40,968 nt of DNA from Clostridia bacterium. GTDB taxonomy: Bacteria > Bacillota > Clostridia > Oscillospirales > CAG-272. Shown piece by piece: positions 17,906 through 24,516 of this stretch (positions within the stretch are counted from its first letter, which is position 1; each line of letters starts with the position of its first letter). Both the position numbers and the translations under genes were made by a program. The stretch lies in NCBI GenBank assembly GCA_017507905.1, contig JAFWAA010000056.1:1-40968 (forward strand), written 5' to 3'. Below the pieces are notes generated by a model that was given only the letters and a program-made list of their open reading frames with translations, searched no databases and was not told where the DNA came from.

Positions 17906-18742
17906 TTATCGGGAAAACTCCCACATCAGGATCGAGGCCGCCACCGCCGCATTGAGCGACTCTGCGCGCGCGGTCATGGGAATGATGACGCTGCGATCGC
18001 AGGCGGCAACCGTTTCGGGGCAAAGCCCGTGCCCCTCGTTTCCGATAACGACGCAGTCTCCGCTTTGGGGCACGAAGCTGCCAAGACGAAGCGCATCGGC
18101 ATCGAGTGCGGCCGCAAAGACTCTGCGGCCATGCTCACGCAGCTGCGTGATGACGGGAGCCAGCGCAGGCACGCGATCGATCGGCTGGGAGAACAAGGTT
18201 CCCATCGAGCCTCTCACGGCCTTCGGGTGATAGATATCCGCGCAGTCCGCGCTCAGGATCAGGCGATCGATCCCCATCGCCGCGGCCGAGCGAATGATCG
18301 CCCCCACGTTTGCGGGATCACGCACCGATTCCAGGAGCACGATGCGCTCTCCCTCCATGCTTGAAAAATCTGCGCTATTATATATTGTAACAATTTTTTG
18401 GAATTTGTCAATATATTTTGCTACACATATCACGCCTTCGGGCGATTTTTCTTCAGAAATTTTCGAAAAAACGTCCTCCGAGAGCAAAAGAAGGCGCCCG
18501 ATGCGGGAAACGACCTCCTTTCCGTGGGTAGCCTCGGCCATCGCAAGCAGCTCCTGCGCACGGTCGGCGCGCAACGCCACGAGGGGAAGCTCCAGTCCGT
18601 TTTGAAGCGCCTCGTCGAAGAGCTTGATGCCGTCAAAGCGGAAAAGTCCGCGCGCTTCCCTCTCCCGACGGTCGGAAAGCTTGCAAAGCTCCACCACCGA
18701 GCGGTTCTGTCTGGAGGAGATGATCTGTGCTGAAGGGTCCAA
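17906..18742 (-). CDS. TrmH/SpoU family RNA 2'-O-methyltransferase
   Basis: SPOUT-fold enzyme that methylates ribose 2'-OH in rRNA or tRNA using S-adenosylmethionine. The N-terminal part (about 1-105) resembles the substrate-binding domain (SRQNRSVVELCKL, GIKLFDEAL). The trefoil-knot motifs are ESVRDPANVGAIIRSA (motif 1), VVIGNEGHGL (motif 2) and IPMTARAESLNAAVAASI (motif 3). No ATG is found near the expected N terminus; TTG at 18742 follows GGGAGGGAG by four bases and is the best start. The linker between the domains (about residues 110-130) is coded by strikingly A+T-rich DNA holding a promoter-like sequence. Substrate position is unknown. Confidence 0.88.
   Translation of the reverse strand: MDPSAQIISSRQNRSVVELCKLSDRREREARGLFRFDGIKLFDEALQNGLELPLVALRADRAQELLAMAEATHGKEVVSRIGRLLLLSEDVFSKISEEKSPEGVICVAKYIDKFQKIVTIYNSADFSSMEGERIVLLESVRDPANVGAIIRSAAAMGIDRLILSADCADIYHPKAVRGSMGTLFSQPIDRVPALAPVITQLREHGRRVFAAALDADALRLGSFVPQSGDCVVIGNEGHGLCPETVAACDRSVIIPMTARAESLNAAVAASILMWEFSR
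18384..18411 (-). promoter_or_regulatory. Possible internal promoter in the SPOUT methyltransferase gene
   Basis: Read on the minus strand: TTGACA (18406-18411), 16-bp spacer, TACAAT (18384-18389), in a stretch that is almost all A/T while the gene around it is G+C-rich. It points toward dprA. It also lies about 25 bp before an in-frame ATG at 18358 that would give the SPOUT domain alone. Sequence match only; activity is inference. Confidence 0.5.
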
Positions 18743-18760
18743 AAAACTCCCTCCCTTTCC

Positions 18761-18786
18761 TAAAAATCCGGGAGCCTCGGCCCCCG
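18761..18786 (-). terminator. Second terminator-like hairpin between rplT and the SPOUT gene
   Basis: On the minus strand a 7-bp stem (18769-18775 with 18780-18786, one G-U pair, four-base loop) is followed by GGATTTTTA. It lies about 20 bp before the TTG start of the next gene. It may back up the strong terminator at 18809 or act as an attenuator. Confidence 0.5.
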
Positions 18787-18808
18787 TCTATCGGTCTCTA
18801 ACAATGAC

Positions 18809-18836
18809 AAAAACCCGATGAATTCATCGGGTTTTT
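18809..18836 (-). terminator. Intrinsic terminator of the infC-rpmI-rplT operon
   Basis: Perfect 28-bp inverted repeat with centre at 18822/18823: A-tract, CCCGATGAA, its complement, T-tract. It starts 10 bp after the rplT stop and would work in both directions. Confidence 0.92.
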
Positions 18837-18846
18837 GATCACTCCA

Positions 18847-19200
18847 TCAAAGAGCAGCCTTTGCCTGAGCGGCGAGTGCTGCGAATGCCTCCTTGTCAGA
18901 AACAGCGATCTCAGCCAGCATCTTGCGGTTGAGGGTAACGCCGGCCAGCTTGAGGCCATGCATGAAGGTGGAATAGTTCATTCCGTTGACCTTCGCCTGA
19001 GCGGAGATTCTGGTGATCCAGAGAGAACGGAAATCTCTCTTCTTCATCTTTCTGCCGGCGAAAGCGTAGTTACCGCTCTTCAGAACGGCCTGCTTTGCCA
19101 TCTTAAAATGCTTGGACTTTGCGCCCCAGTAGCCCTTAGCGGCCTTCAGGGTAGCCTTTCTTCTCTTGCGCGTCATCATTGCGCCCTTAACTCTTGCCAT
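18847..19200 (-). CDS. rplT: 50S ribosomal protein L20
   Basis: 117-residue large-subunit protein needed for early 50S assembly and, in Bacillus subtilis and Escherichia coli, autogenous repressor of its own operon. Family sequence is clear: [30 protein letters not shown] start, [19 protein letters not shown] in the middle, [20 protein letters not shown] near the end. GGAGG precedes ATG 19200. It is the last gene of the operon, 21 bp after rpmI, and is followed by a strong terminator. Confidence 0.98.
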   Translation of the reverse strand: MARVKGAMMTRKRRKATLKAAKGYWGAKSKHFKMAKQAVLKSGNYAFAGRKMKKRDFRSLWITRISAQAKVNGMNYSTFMHGLKLAGVTLNRKMLAEIAVSDKEAFAALAAQAKAAL

Positions 19201-19221
19201 TTTTCAATTCCTCCGTTTCTC

Positions 19222-19413
19222 TTATTTTACCAGTGCCTTCAGATTGTCAGCCATCTTGCCCTGCACCAATGCGCTGGAACGCAGATGTCTGATTCTCTTT
19301 GCGCTCTTGTTACCGGTATTGTGACGGTGAGAACTGTGGAACATTTTGACCTTGCCGTTGGCAGTAACAGAGAATCTCTTTGCCGAGGCCTTATGCGTTT
19401 TGATTTTTCCCAT
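19222..19413 (-). CDS. rpmI: 50S ribosomal protein L35
   Basis: 63-residue basic protein of the large subunit. Characteristic MGKIKTHKASAKRFSVTANGKVK start and HNTGNKSAKRIRHLR middle. ATG 19413 follows AAGGAG. It is the middle gene of infC-rpmI-rplT. Confidence 0.98.
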   Translation of the reverse strand: MGKIKTHKASAKRFSVTANGKVKMFHSSHRHNTGNKSAKRIRHLRSSALVQGKMADNLKALVK

Positions 19414-19438
19414 TTTCTTAACTCCTTTTCTTCAATGT

Positions 19439-19489
19439 CCGGCAATAGGAACGCCGGAAATTATCATGCAGTCCCCCTCTTGCAAGGGG
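19439..19489 (-). promoter_or_regulatory. Two hairpins in the infC-rpmI gap
   Basis: The 106-bp gap holds two inverted repeats: CCCCT/AGGGG at 19474-19489 and CCGGC/GCCGG at 19439-19457 (nine-base loop), the latter about 20 bp before the rpmI ribosome binding site. Neither has a U-run on the minus strand. In E. coli an L20 site lies ahead of rpmI; whether these serve that role is a guess. Confidence 0.4.
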
Positions 19490-19519
19490 TGATAGAATGA
19501 ACGGAACGATTCGTGCGGA

Positions 19520-20044
19520 TTATTTCGCTTTGACAGGAGAGATCACCATGCTGATGATTCTGCCGTCGAGAACCGGCTTCTTGTCGATCGCACCGAATGC
19601 GGCGCAAGCGGCCTCAAAGCGCTCCAGAACCTCGCGTCCCATGGGGATATGGCTCATTTCACGTCCGCGGAAGCGCATGACGACGCGAACCTTGTTGCCC
19701 TCCGAAAGGAATCGCTGAGCGTGTCTGACCTTGGTCTCAAAATCGTGGACATCAATTCGGTAGGAAAGCTGAATCTCCTTCAGCTCAACGGTCTGCTGCT
19801 TTTTCTTGGCCTCCTTCTCGCGCTTGTCACGCTCGAAGCGGAACTTGCCATAGTCCATGATCTTGCAGACGGGGGGATTTGCCTGAGATGCCATCATCAC
19901 CAGATCCATGCCCTGATCGTAAGCAAGCTCAAGAGCCTTTGCCGAGCTCATGATGCCCATGACCTCGCCGTTGGAGCCGATCAAACGAACCTCCTTGGCG
20001 TTGATCTCCTCGTTTAGCAGGTTTTCCTTCTCTTTCGCGCTAAT
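19520..20044 (-). CDS. infC: Translation initiation factor IF-3, probable AUU start
   Basis: IF-3 binds the 30S subunit and checks start codon-anticodon pairing. The protein (174 aa) has the N-domain NEEINAKEVRLIGSNGEVMGI, the linker FRFERDKREKEAKKKQ and the C-domain with RFRGREMSH. No ATG or GTG lies near the expected N terminus. An ATT at 20042-20044 (minus strand) sits nine bases after GGAGG; ATT/AUU is a known infC start that IF-3 itself discriminates against, giving autoregulation. The only alternative is TTG at 20080, which would add 12 unusual residues (YGYFYFWRCWT) and lie across the leader's terminator U-run. Translation and transcription may thus both be controlled. Confidence 0.96.
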   Translation of the reverse strand: MSAKEKENLLNEEINAKEVRLIGSNGEVMGIMSSAKALELAYDQGMDLVMMASQANPPVCKIMDYGKFRFERDKREKEAKKKQQTVELKEIQLSYRIDVHDFETKVRHAQRFLSEGNKVRVVMRFRGREMSHIPMGREVLERFEAACAAFGAIDKKPVLDGRIISMVISPVKAK

Positions 20045-20206
20045 AGTCCAACACCTCCAAAAATAAAAATAACCGTACAAAGATTACTCTCCGTACGATC
20101 ACCGCAGTTCGGCCTATCGCCCAAGGGCGCTATACAAGCCAAAGGATCTATTGACCAGCATCACAACCGGTGTGCAGGTGAGAACGGAGCGTTCTGCTTT
20201 GTTTAC
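20045..20206 (-). ncRNA. Probable L20-type leader RNA of the infC operon
   Basis: The roughly 160-nt leader between promoter and infC folds by hand into successive stems: AGAACG/CGUUCU (20181-20195), an irregular helix pairing ACC-GCA-CACA with UGUG-UGC-GGU (20154-20179), a helix GGC..UAU..CGCCC with GGGCG-AUA..GCC (about 20112-20141), and the terminator hairpin at 20071-20100. Operon identity makes an L20 leader likely. I could not align it to the Rfam model. Confidence 0.62.
20059..20100 (-). terminator. Attenuator terminator in the infC leader
   Basis: On the minus strand 20100-20071 folds into one nearly continuous hairpin of about 13 pairs (GAUCGUACGGAGA with UCUUUGUACGGUU, several G-U pairs, GUAA loop), followed by AUUUUUAUUUUU (20070-20059) and then the infC ribosome binding site. 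This is a terminator placed between the operon promoter and its first gene, as in the L20-controlled infC leader of Bacillus subtilis. Confidence 0.72.
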
Positions 20207-20212
20207 TTTGGT

Positions 20213-20241
20213 ATTATACTACACTTTTGCTCCCTTGTCAA
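20213..20241 (-). promoter_or_regulatory. Consensus sigma-A promoter of infC-rpmI-rplT
   Basis: Minus strand: TTGACA (20236-20241), 17-bp spacer, TATAAT (20213-20218). Both boxes match the consensus in all six positions. Confidence 0.93.
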
Positions 20242-20484
20242 GTCCTTTTTCACAATTTTTTTCTTCTTTTCAAGAAAATCGGTTTTTGGCGAAAAAGCGA
20301 CGCCGATCGACCGAAAAAACACGCCCAAAAGGCCCTATTTTGCAACACAAGTCCACCACGACGTGACGTACGACACGAATGTCCATCGTAAAATGGTACA
20401 AAATTCACTATCCGGATAGGGGGTAAAATTTTATTCCGTACCTTTTTCACAAAAATTCATGTCAATTTTCGTCACATTTGGATA

Positions 20485-20513
20485 TTTACAAAAGCGCCGT
20501 TTTGTTGTATAAT
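20485..20513 (+). promoter_or_regulatory. Sigma-A promoter of the PAP2 gene
   Basis: TTTACA (20485-20490), 17-bp spacer, TATAAT (20508-20513). Transcription would start near 20520, giving a leader of about 200 nt. The 240 bp between this and the divergent infC promoter show no gene. Confidence 0.88.
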
Positions 20514-20519
20514 AGTCTC

Positions 20520-20722
20520 TGCCGGCGGACAATCGTCCTCCGGGTTTCCCCTTTTTGCACATTACCAGATTGTTCTCGCCAAATGCCAATCTCATGACAT
20601 CACTGAGCGAAAGCAGCTGTGAGTGTGCAATTTTCATTTTCTGCGGTTTTTCTTTCCGCTGACGATAAACGCATACTTCAACCGGCAGGCACCTCTGCCG
20701 AGAATTACGGAGGAAGCACTCT
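20520..20722 (+). ncRNA. Long structured leader RNA of the PAP2 gene (candidate)
   Basis: Hand folding gives: hairpin A, CCGG-C-GGAC/GUCC-U-CCGG with AAUC loop (20522-20543), followed by a C/U-rich run ending in UUUUU; a three-way junction closed by P1 GCACAUU (20557-20563) with AGUGUGC (20622-20628), P2 AGAUUG (20567-20572) with CAAUCU (20587-20592), and P3 from CAC (601-603) to GUG (619-621) topped by a GC-GAAA-GC tetraloop; then GCGG/CCGC (20643-20659) and CGGCAG/CUGCCG (20683-20700), eight bases before GGAGG. I recognise no known riboswitch class. Pairing is visible; function is inference. Confidence 0.5.
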
Positions 20723-21649
20723 ATGGAATTTCTGTACCTTTTGGAAAAAATCCGAACCCCTTTTGGCGATTGGCTGCTCGGCACGCTGACGCATCTGGGT
20801 GCGGAAACACTCTTTATCGTGGCCGCCCTGCTCTTTTTCTGGTGTCTGGATAAAAAGAAGGGCTACTATCTGCTCTTTACCGGGCTTTCGGGAGTGCTTT
20901 CCGTGCAGATTCTCAAAATGGCCTGCCGCATTCCCCGCCCCTGGGTGCTGGACCCGGATTTTACGATCGTGGAAAGTGCGCGCGAGGGGGCTACGGGCTA
21001 TTCCTTCCCCAGTGGGCACACCCAGTGCGCCACCGGCGTTTACGGAAGCATCGCCCGCTCACACCGCAATTGGATCGTTCGTGCGGTCTCCATCGCGATC
21101 CTCGTGACCGTCGCCTTTTCCCGAATGTACCTCGGCGTGCATACCCCGAAGGACGTCCTGGTCTCGCTGGGTATCGGTCTTTTCTTCGTCTTTGCACTCT
21201 ATCCGATCCTCGATAAGGCCTTTACGAATCCCCTCGGTATGCTCGCGCTCTTTGCCTTCTGCGCGCTCTTTGCTCTGGCAAATCTGCTCTTTGTGGAGCT
21301 TTACGCCTTTCCTGCCGACGTAGACGCGGCCAACCTGCTCAACGCCAAGGAGACCGCCTGGAAGCTTCTGGCCGCCATTCTCGGTATGCTCGTTGCCTAT
21401 CTCCTCGATCACTACCTGGTGCATTTTGAGGTGACGGCCGTGTGGTGGGTGCAGATCATCAAGATCGCCCTCGGCGTGGGAAGCTTCATGCTCCTGCGCA
21501 TTCTGCTCAAGCAGCCCTGCAACGCTCTGCTCGGCGAGGCCGCCGGCGGAGGACTTCGCTACTTCCTGCTGGTCGTCTGGAGCGGTGGGATCTATCCCAT
21601 GCTCTTTCCCCTCCTCAACAAGCTCGACCGCAAAAAAGCAGCGGCATGA
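20723..21649 (+). CDS. Membrane PAP2-family phosphatase
   Basis: Integral membrane phosphatase of the PAP2 superfamily, which dephosphorylates lipid phosphates such as undecaprenyl-pyrophosphate or phosphatidic acid outside the membrane. The 308-aa protein shows all three catalytic motifs: KX6RP (K65 to P73), PSGH (96-99) and SRX5HX3D (S133, H140, D144). At least six to eight hydrophobic helices cover most of the length, with a C-terminal extension of four or five helices beyond the catalytic core (after about 165), longer than the minimal enzyme. GGAGG lies nine bases before ATG 20723. The only plus-strand gene in this half of the window; it has its own promoter and long leader. Confidence 0.93.
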   Translation: MEFLYLLEKIRTPFGDWLLGTLTHLGAETLFIVAALLFFWCLDKKKGYYLLFTGLSGVLSVQILKMACRIPRPWVLDPDFTIVESAREGATGYSFPSGHTQCATGVYGSIARSHRNWIVRAVSIAILVTVAFSRMYLGVHTPKDVLVSLGIGLFFVFALYPILDKAFTNPLGMLALFAFCALFALANLLFVELYAFPADVDAANLLNAKETAWKLLAAILGMLVAYLLDHYLVHFEVTAVWWVQIIKIALGVGSFMLLRILLKQPCNALLGEAAGGGLRYFLLVVWSGGIYPMLFPLLNKLDRKKAAA

Positions 21650-21661
21650 TCCTTACCATAA

Positions 21662-21698
21662 AAAAGAACCGCCTCGCACTTGCCGAGGCGGTTCTTTT
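21662..21698. terminator. Bidirectional terminator between PAP2 and DUF1836 genes
   Basis: 15-bp perfect stem (21662-21676 with 21684-21698), seven-base loop, flanked by A-tract on the left and T-tract on the right. It ends both convergent genes. Confidence 0.93.
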
Positions 21699-21706
21699 GT
21701 TACGGC

Positions 21707-22279
21707 TTAAAGACGGTCGAGCAGCTTTTCTGCACGATGCTTCATGACCGTGGCGTAATAGGTCACCACGATAACCTCAAGCGCCTTGTTCAGGCGCGCA
21801 CGCGCACCCTCGAAGGGCTCCTTATAATCTACGGTAAACTCCTCCACGATCTCGTGGAAGGAGGTCAGCACGCAGGTCTCGGACTGCATCATATATTCCA
21901 CGATGCGGCAGATATAATCGTAAAGCACCGAATCGCTGATGATGTCGTCGGAGGAATCCTCAAGATCGCCGTTGATATACTGGATCAGATAGGCGATCCG
22001 ATCGAGCTGCATGCAGGAGCGGAGCATATTGATGATGAGGATATGCGCCACCTGGTCGATGTTGTATTTCTTCGAGCGGCTATTGGCCACCCAGCCGCGC
22101 TTGGTCCAGTTCTGCAGCGTGGAGCTGTCGATGCCCGAGATCTCGCGGATCTGCGTGAGCATAACGCCGTTGCTGATGAAAAATACCTTTCTGAGAAAAG
22201 CAAGACCGGTTACACCGCCTACGTCTGCCTGCTTAAGTCGCGTTCCCGGAATGCGGTCATCCTGAAATTGCAAATTCAT
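21707..22279 (-). CDS. DUF1836 domain protein, probable MerR-like DNA-binding regulator
   Basis: 190-residue protein of the DUF1836 family common in Bacillota. The middle has a helix-turn-helix stretch resembling MerR proteins: MLTQIREISGIDSSTLQNWTKRGWVANSRSK; the part after it (VAHILIINMLRSCMQLDRIAYLIQYIN) and the helical C terminus are typical of the family. Function is unknown; DNA binding is inferred. ATG 22279 follows GAAGGAG. It has its own consensus promoter with a perfect inverted repeat between the boxes, which would suit autoregulation. Confidence 0.88.
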   Translation of the reverse strand: MNLQFQDDRIPGTRLKQADVGGVTGLAFLRKVFFISNGVMLTQIREISGIDSSTLQNWTKRGWVANSRSKKYNIDQVAHILIINMLRSCMQLDRIAYLIQYINGDLEDSSDDIISDSVLYDYICRIVEYMMQSETCVLTSFHEIVEEFTVDYKEPFEGARARLNKALEVIVVTYYATVMKHRAEKLLDRL

Positions 22280-22322
22280 TCTTTTTTCTCCTTCAAAACA
22301 CAAAAACTAATCTTCTACGCTT

Positions 22323-22351
22323 ATTATATCACACAATCGTCTGATTGTCAA
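22323..22351 (-). promoter_or_regulatory. Consensus promoter of the DUF1836 gene with operator-like inverted repeat
   Basis: Minus strand: TTGACA (22346-22351), 17-bp spacer, TATAAT (22323-22328). The spacer region holds ACAATC-AGAC-GATTGT, a perfect 6-bp inverted repeat at 22333-22348 that overlaps the -35 box. A protein bound there would block RNA polymerase. Confidence 0.85.
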
Positions 22352-22399
22352 TGCGTTTTTTCGGAATTTTTGCGTCCTGTATTGATTTGATCATAAAGT

Positions 22400-22435
22400 A
22401 AAAGCCCTCTTGAGACAATTCTCACGAGGGCTTTT
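22400..22435 (-). terminator. Intrinsic terminator of dxs
   Basis: Stem of ten perfect pairs (22400-22409 with 22426-22435) extended inward by UGAGA/UCUCA after a one-base mismatch; U-run in the 3' arm on the minus strand. It starts 11 bp after the dxs stop. Confidence 0.88.
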
Positions 22436-22445
22436 CCCGATATTA

Positions 22446-24353
22446 TCAGTTGTCGCGAAGCATTTCGGCAAGAATGGCGTCGCGGTCAAGGCCAAAGGAG
22501 TGCCAGATCGGCTCGTCCTTTTCCTGAATGGCGAATTGATCCTTGAGCGCCAGAATGCGCACGTCCTTTCCCTGCATACGGGAATGGGTAGAAAGTGCAT
22601 CCGAAAGCAGCATTCCCATGCCGCCCGCGTAGATCTCCTCCTCAAGCAGGATCACGCGGCAGGCCTTTTCGGGAAGCCACCCTGCCACCTGCTCGGCGAC
22701 CTCGGCGTAAGGGCAAAGCTGCTCCAGAAGAAGCACGCCCGTACGAACGTCCTTTTCCTCCAACAGCCTTGCGGCGGCAAGCGCCTCCGTGGCGATGCGT
22801 CCGTGCGTAACGATCACGCCGTCAAGCGCTTCGGCGTCCTTCGGCGAATAGCTGCTTCTGACGCTTCCCGTCTGCTCCTCGCGGTAAAAGGCGCGGCAGA
22901 TCTCGGGATCCTCCCGTCCGTTCGGGTAGCGGATTGCCACGGGCCCCGTGGCCTGCAAAGCGGCGTCCAGCGCTCTTCCGAGTGCCTCGTGGGTGATCGG
23001 CGTGTAGAGGCGGATCCCCGGGATCTCGGAGAGGAAGGCAACGTCAAAGATGCCGTGATGGGTCGCCCCGTCAAAGGGGTTAAGCCCCACCCGATCGATG
23101 CAGAACACAACGGGAAGCCCCTGGAGGGCTACGTCGTGAATGATATTATCGTAGGCGCGCTGCAAAAAGCTGGAATAGATCGCCACAACGGGTCGGTAGC
23201 CGTTTGCGGCAAGGCCTGCCGCAAAGGTGACGGCGTGTGCCTCGGCGATCCCCACGTCAAAGAAGCGCTCGGGGAACGCCTGCTTGAAGGGGGTCAGCCC
23301 CGTTCCCTGCGTCATCGCGGCCGTAATGGCACAGATGCGTCCGTCCTCGGCCGCCCGTGCGGTCAGCAGCTCGCCCATCTCCTCCGAGAAGCTTCTGGTG
23401 CTTTCGACAGGACGCCCGGCAGGAGAAACGCCGTGGTATTTTCCGGGATCGGCCTCGGCAGGCGCGTATCCCTTTCCCTTTTTGGTCTTAAGATGAATGA
23501 TGCAGGCCTGCTCGCTCTCCTTTGCCTCACGCAAAAGGCGCTCAACGGCCTCCTCATCGTTTCCGTCCACCGGGCCGAGATAGTTCAGCCCGAGATTTTG
23601 AAAGTAATTCGTGCCGTACAGTGCGGCTTTGAGCGCGTTCTTCATGCGGCGCAGACCGTTGAAGAGCGGACGTCCGATGAGCGGAATATGGCAAAGGACC
23701 TTGGCCGTGACGTCCTTGGTACGGAAATATCCCTCCGAGGAGCGCAGATGCGAAAGCTCACGCGCAAAACGGCCGATGTTCTTGGAAATGGACATCTCGT
23801 TTTCGTTGAGGATCATGATCAGGCGAAGCTTTCCGCGGCTGTTGTTGAGCGCCTCGTGGATCATGCCGCCCGTGTAGGCGCCGTCGCCGAAAACGCAGAC
23901 CGTGTAGGCATCTGAGCCGCTGATGCGGTCGGCCTCGGCAAAGCCGAGAGCGGCAGAGAGTGAGGTGGAGCTATGCCCTGCGCCAAAGCAATCGTGCTCG
24001 CTCTCACTTCGCTTTGGAAAGCCGCTGATGCCTCCGCCGCGGCGAAGCTCGTCAAAGCGGTCGCGCCGTCCGGTGATCAGCTTATGCACGTAGCTCTGGT
24101 GTCCCACGTCAAAGAGGATATGATCCTTTGGAGAGGAAAAAACGCGGTGAATGGCAAGCGTCAGCTCGACCGCGCCGAGATTGGAGGCGAGATGACCGCC
24201 GTTTTCGAGCACGCGCTCCACAAGGAAGGCGCGGATCTCCTCGGCAAGAGGAGCAAGCTCCTCGCGCGGCATGGCCTTAAGATCCTCCGGAGAGTTGATC
24301 TGATACAAACGGGGGTAGCTGCTTGAGCGTGCATCCCGATTTTGTTCCATCAT
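22446..24353 (-). CDS. dxs: 1-deoxy-D-xylulose-5-phosphate synthase
   Basis: First enzyme of the non-mevalonate isoprenoid pathway; condenses pyruvate and glyceraldehyde-3-phosphate using thiamine diphosphate. The 635-aa protein has the N-terminal GGHLASNLGAVELTLAIH, DVGHQSYVHKLITGR and AGHSSTSLSAALG segments, the thiamine diphosphate/Mg motif GDGAYTGGMIHEALNN, the catalytic glutamate segment DVGIAEAHAVTFAAGLA and the DGATHHGIFDVAFL stretch, all diagnostic. Two ATGs in a row (24353, 24350) follow AAGGAGGG; the first was taken. It is monocistronic here, with its own promoter and terminator. Confidence 0.97.
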   Translation of the reverse strand: MMEQNRDARSSSYPRLYQINSPEDLKAMPREELAPLAEEIRAFLVERVLENGGHLASNLGAVELTLAIHRVFSSPKDHILFDVGHQSYVHKLITGRRDRFDELRRGGGISGFPKRSESEHDCFGAGHSSTSLSAALGFAEADRISGSDAYTVCVFGDGAYTGGMIHEALNNSRGKLRLIMILNENEMSISKNIGRFARELSHLRSSEGYFRTKDVTAKVLCHIPLIGRPLFNGLRRMKNALKAALYGTNYFQNLGLNYLGPVDGNDEEAVERLLREAKESEQACIIHLKTKKGKGYAPAEADPGKYHGVSPAGRPVESTRSFSEEMGELLTARAAEDGRICAITAAMTQGTGLTPFKQAFPERFFDVGIAEAHAVTFAAGLAANGYRPVVAIYSSFLQRAYDNIIHDVALQGLPVVFCIDRVGLNPFDGATHHGIFDVAFLSEIPGIRLYTPITHEALGRALDAALQATGPVAIRYPNGREDPEICRAFYREEQTGSVRSSYSPKDAEALDGVIVTHGRIATEALAAARLLEEKDVRTGVLLLEQLCPYAEVAEQVAGWLPEKACRVILLEEEIYAGGMGMLLSDALSTHSRMQGKDVRILALKDQFAIQEKDEPIWHSFGLDRDAILAEMLRDN

Positions 24354-24391
24354 TCTTCCCTCCTTTCAGGATGTTTTGCTTCATAAAATAC

Positions 24392-24420
24392 AGTATAGCA
24401 TATTCCGGCAGAAAAGTCAA
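24392..24420 (-). promoter_or_regulatory. Sigma-A promoter of dxs
   Basis: Minus strand: TTGACT (24415-24420), 17-bp spacer, TATACT (24392-24397); one mismatch to consensus in each box. It lies about 40 bp before the start codon. Confidence 0.85.
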
Positions 24421-24475
24421 CAGATTTTCTTTCGCGCAAAGCGACGGAAGGCGTGCATGTCTGCCCTCTGACGGC

Positions 24476-24505
24476 AAAAAACGACCGCCGCAAATGCGGC
24501 GGTCG
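24476..24505 (-). terminator. Intrinsic terminator of the MsmX-like ATPase gene
   Basis: Ten-bp G+C-rich stem (24482-24491 with 24496-24505), four-base loop, followed on the minus strand by six U. It lies 11 bp after the stop codon. Confidence 0.93.
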
Positions 24506-24516
24506 AAAAGCTCAGA

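Noticed and set aside
20594..20662. 22-residue leader peptide frame (MTSLSESS...) in the PAP2 leader
   Set aside because: No ribosome binding site, and its start lies in the junction of the structured RNA. No run of regulatory codons.
20431..20784. 117-codon minus-strand frame across the PAP2 leader and promoter
   Set aside because: It runs through a consensus promoter and the PAP2 start on the other strand, has no ribosome binding site and no similarity I recognise.
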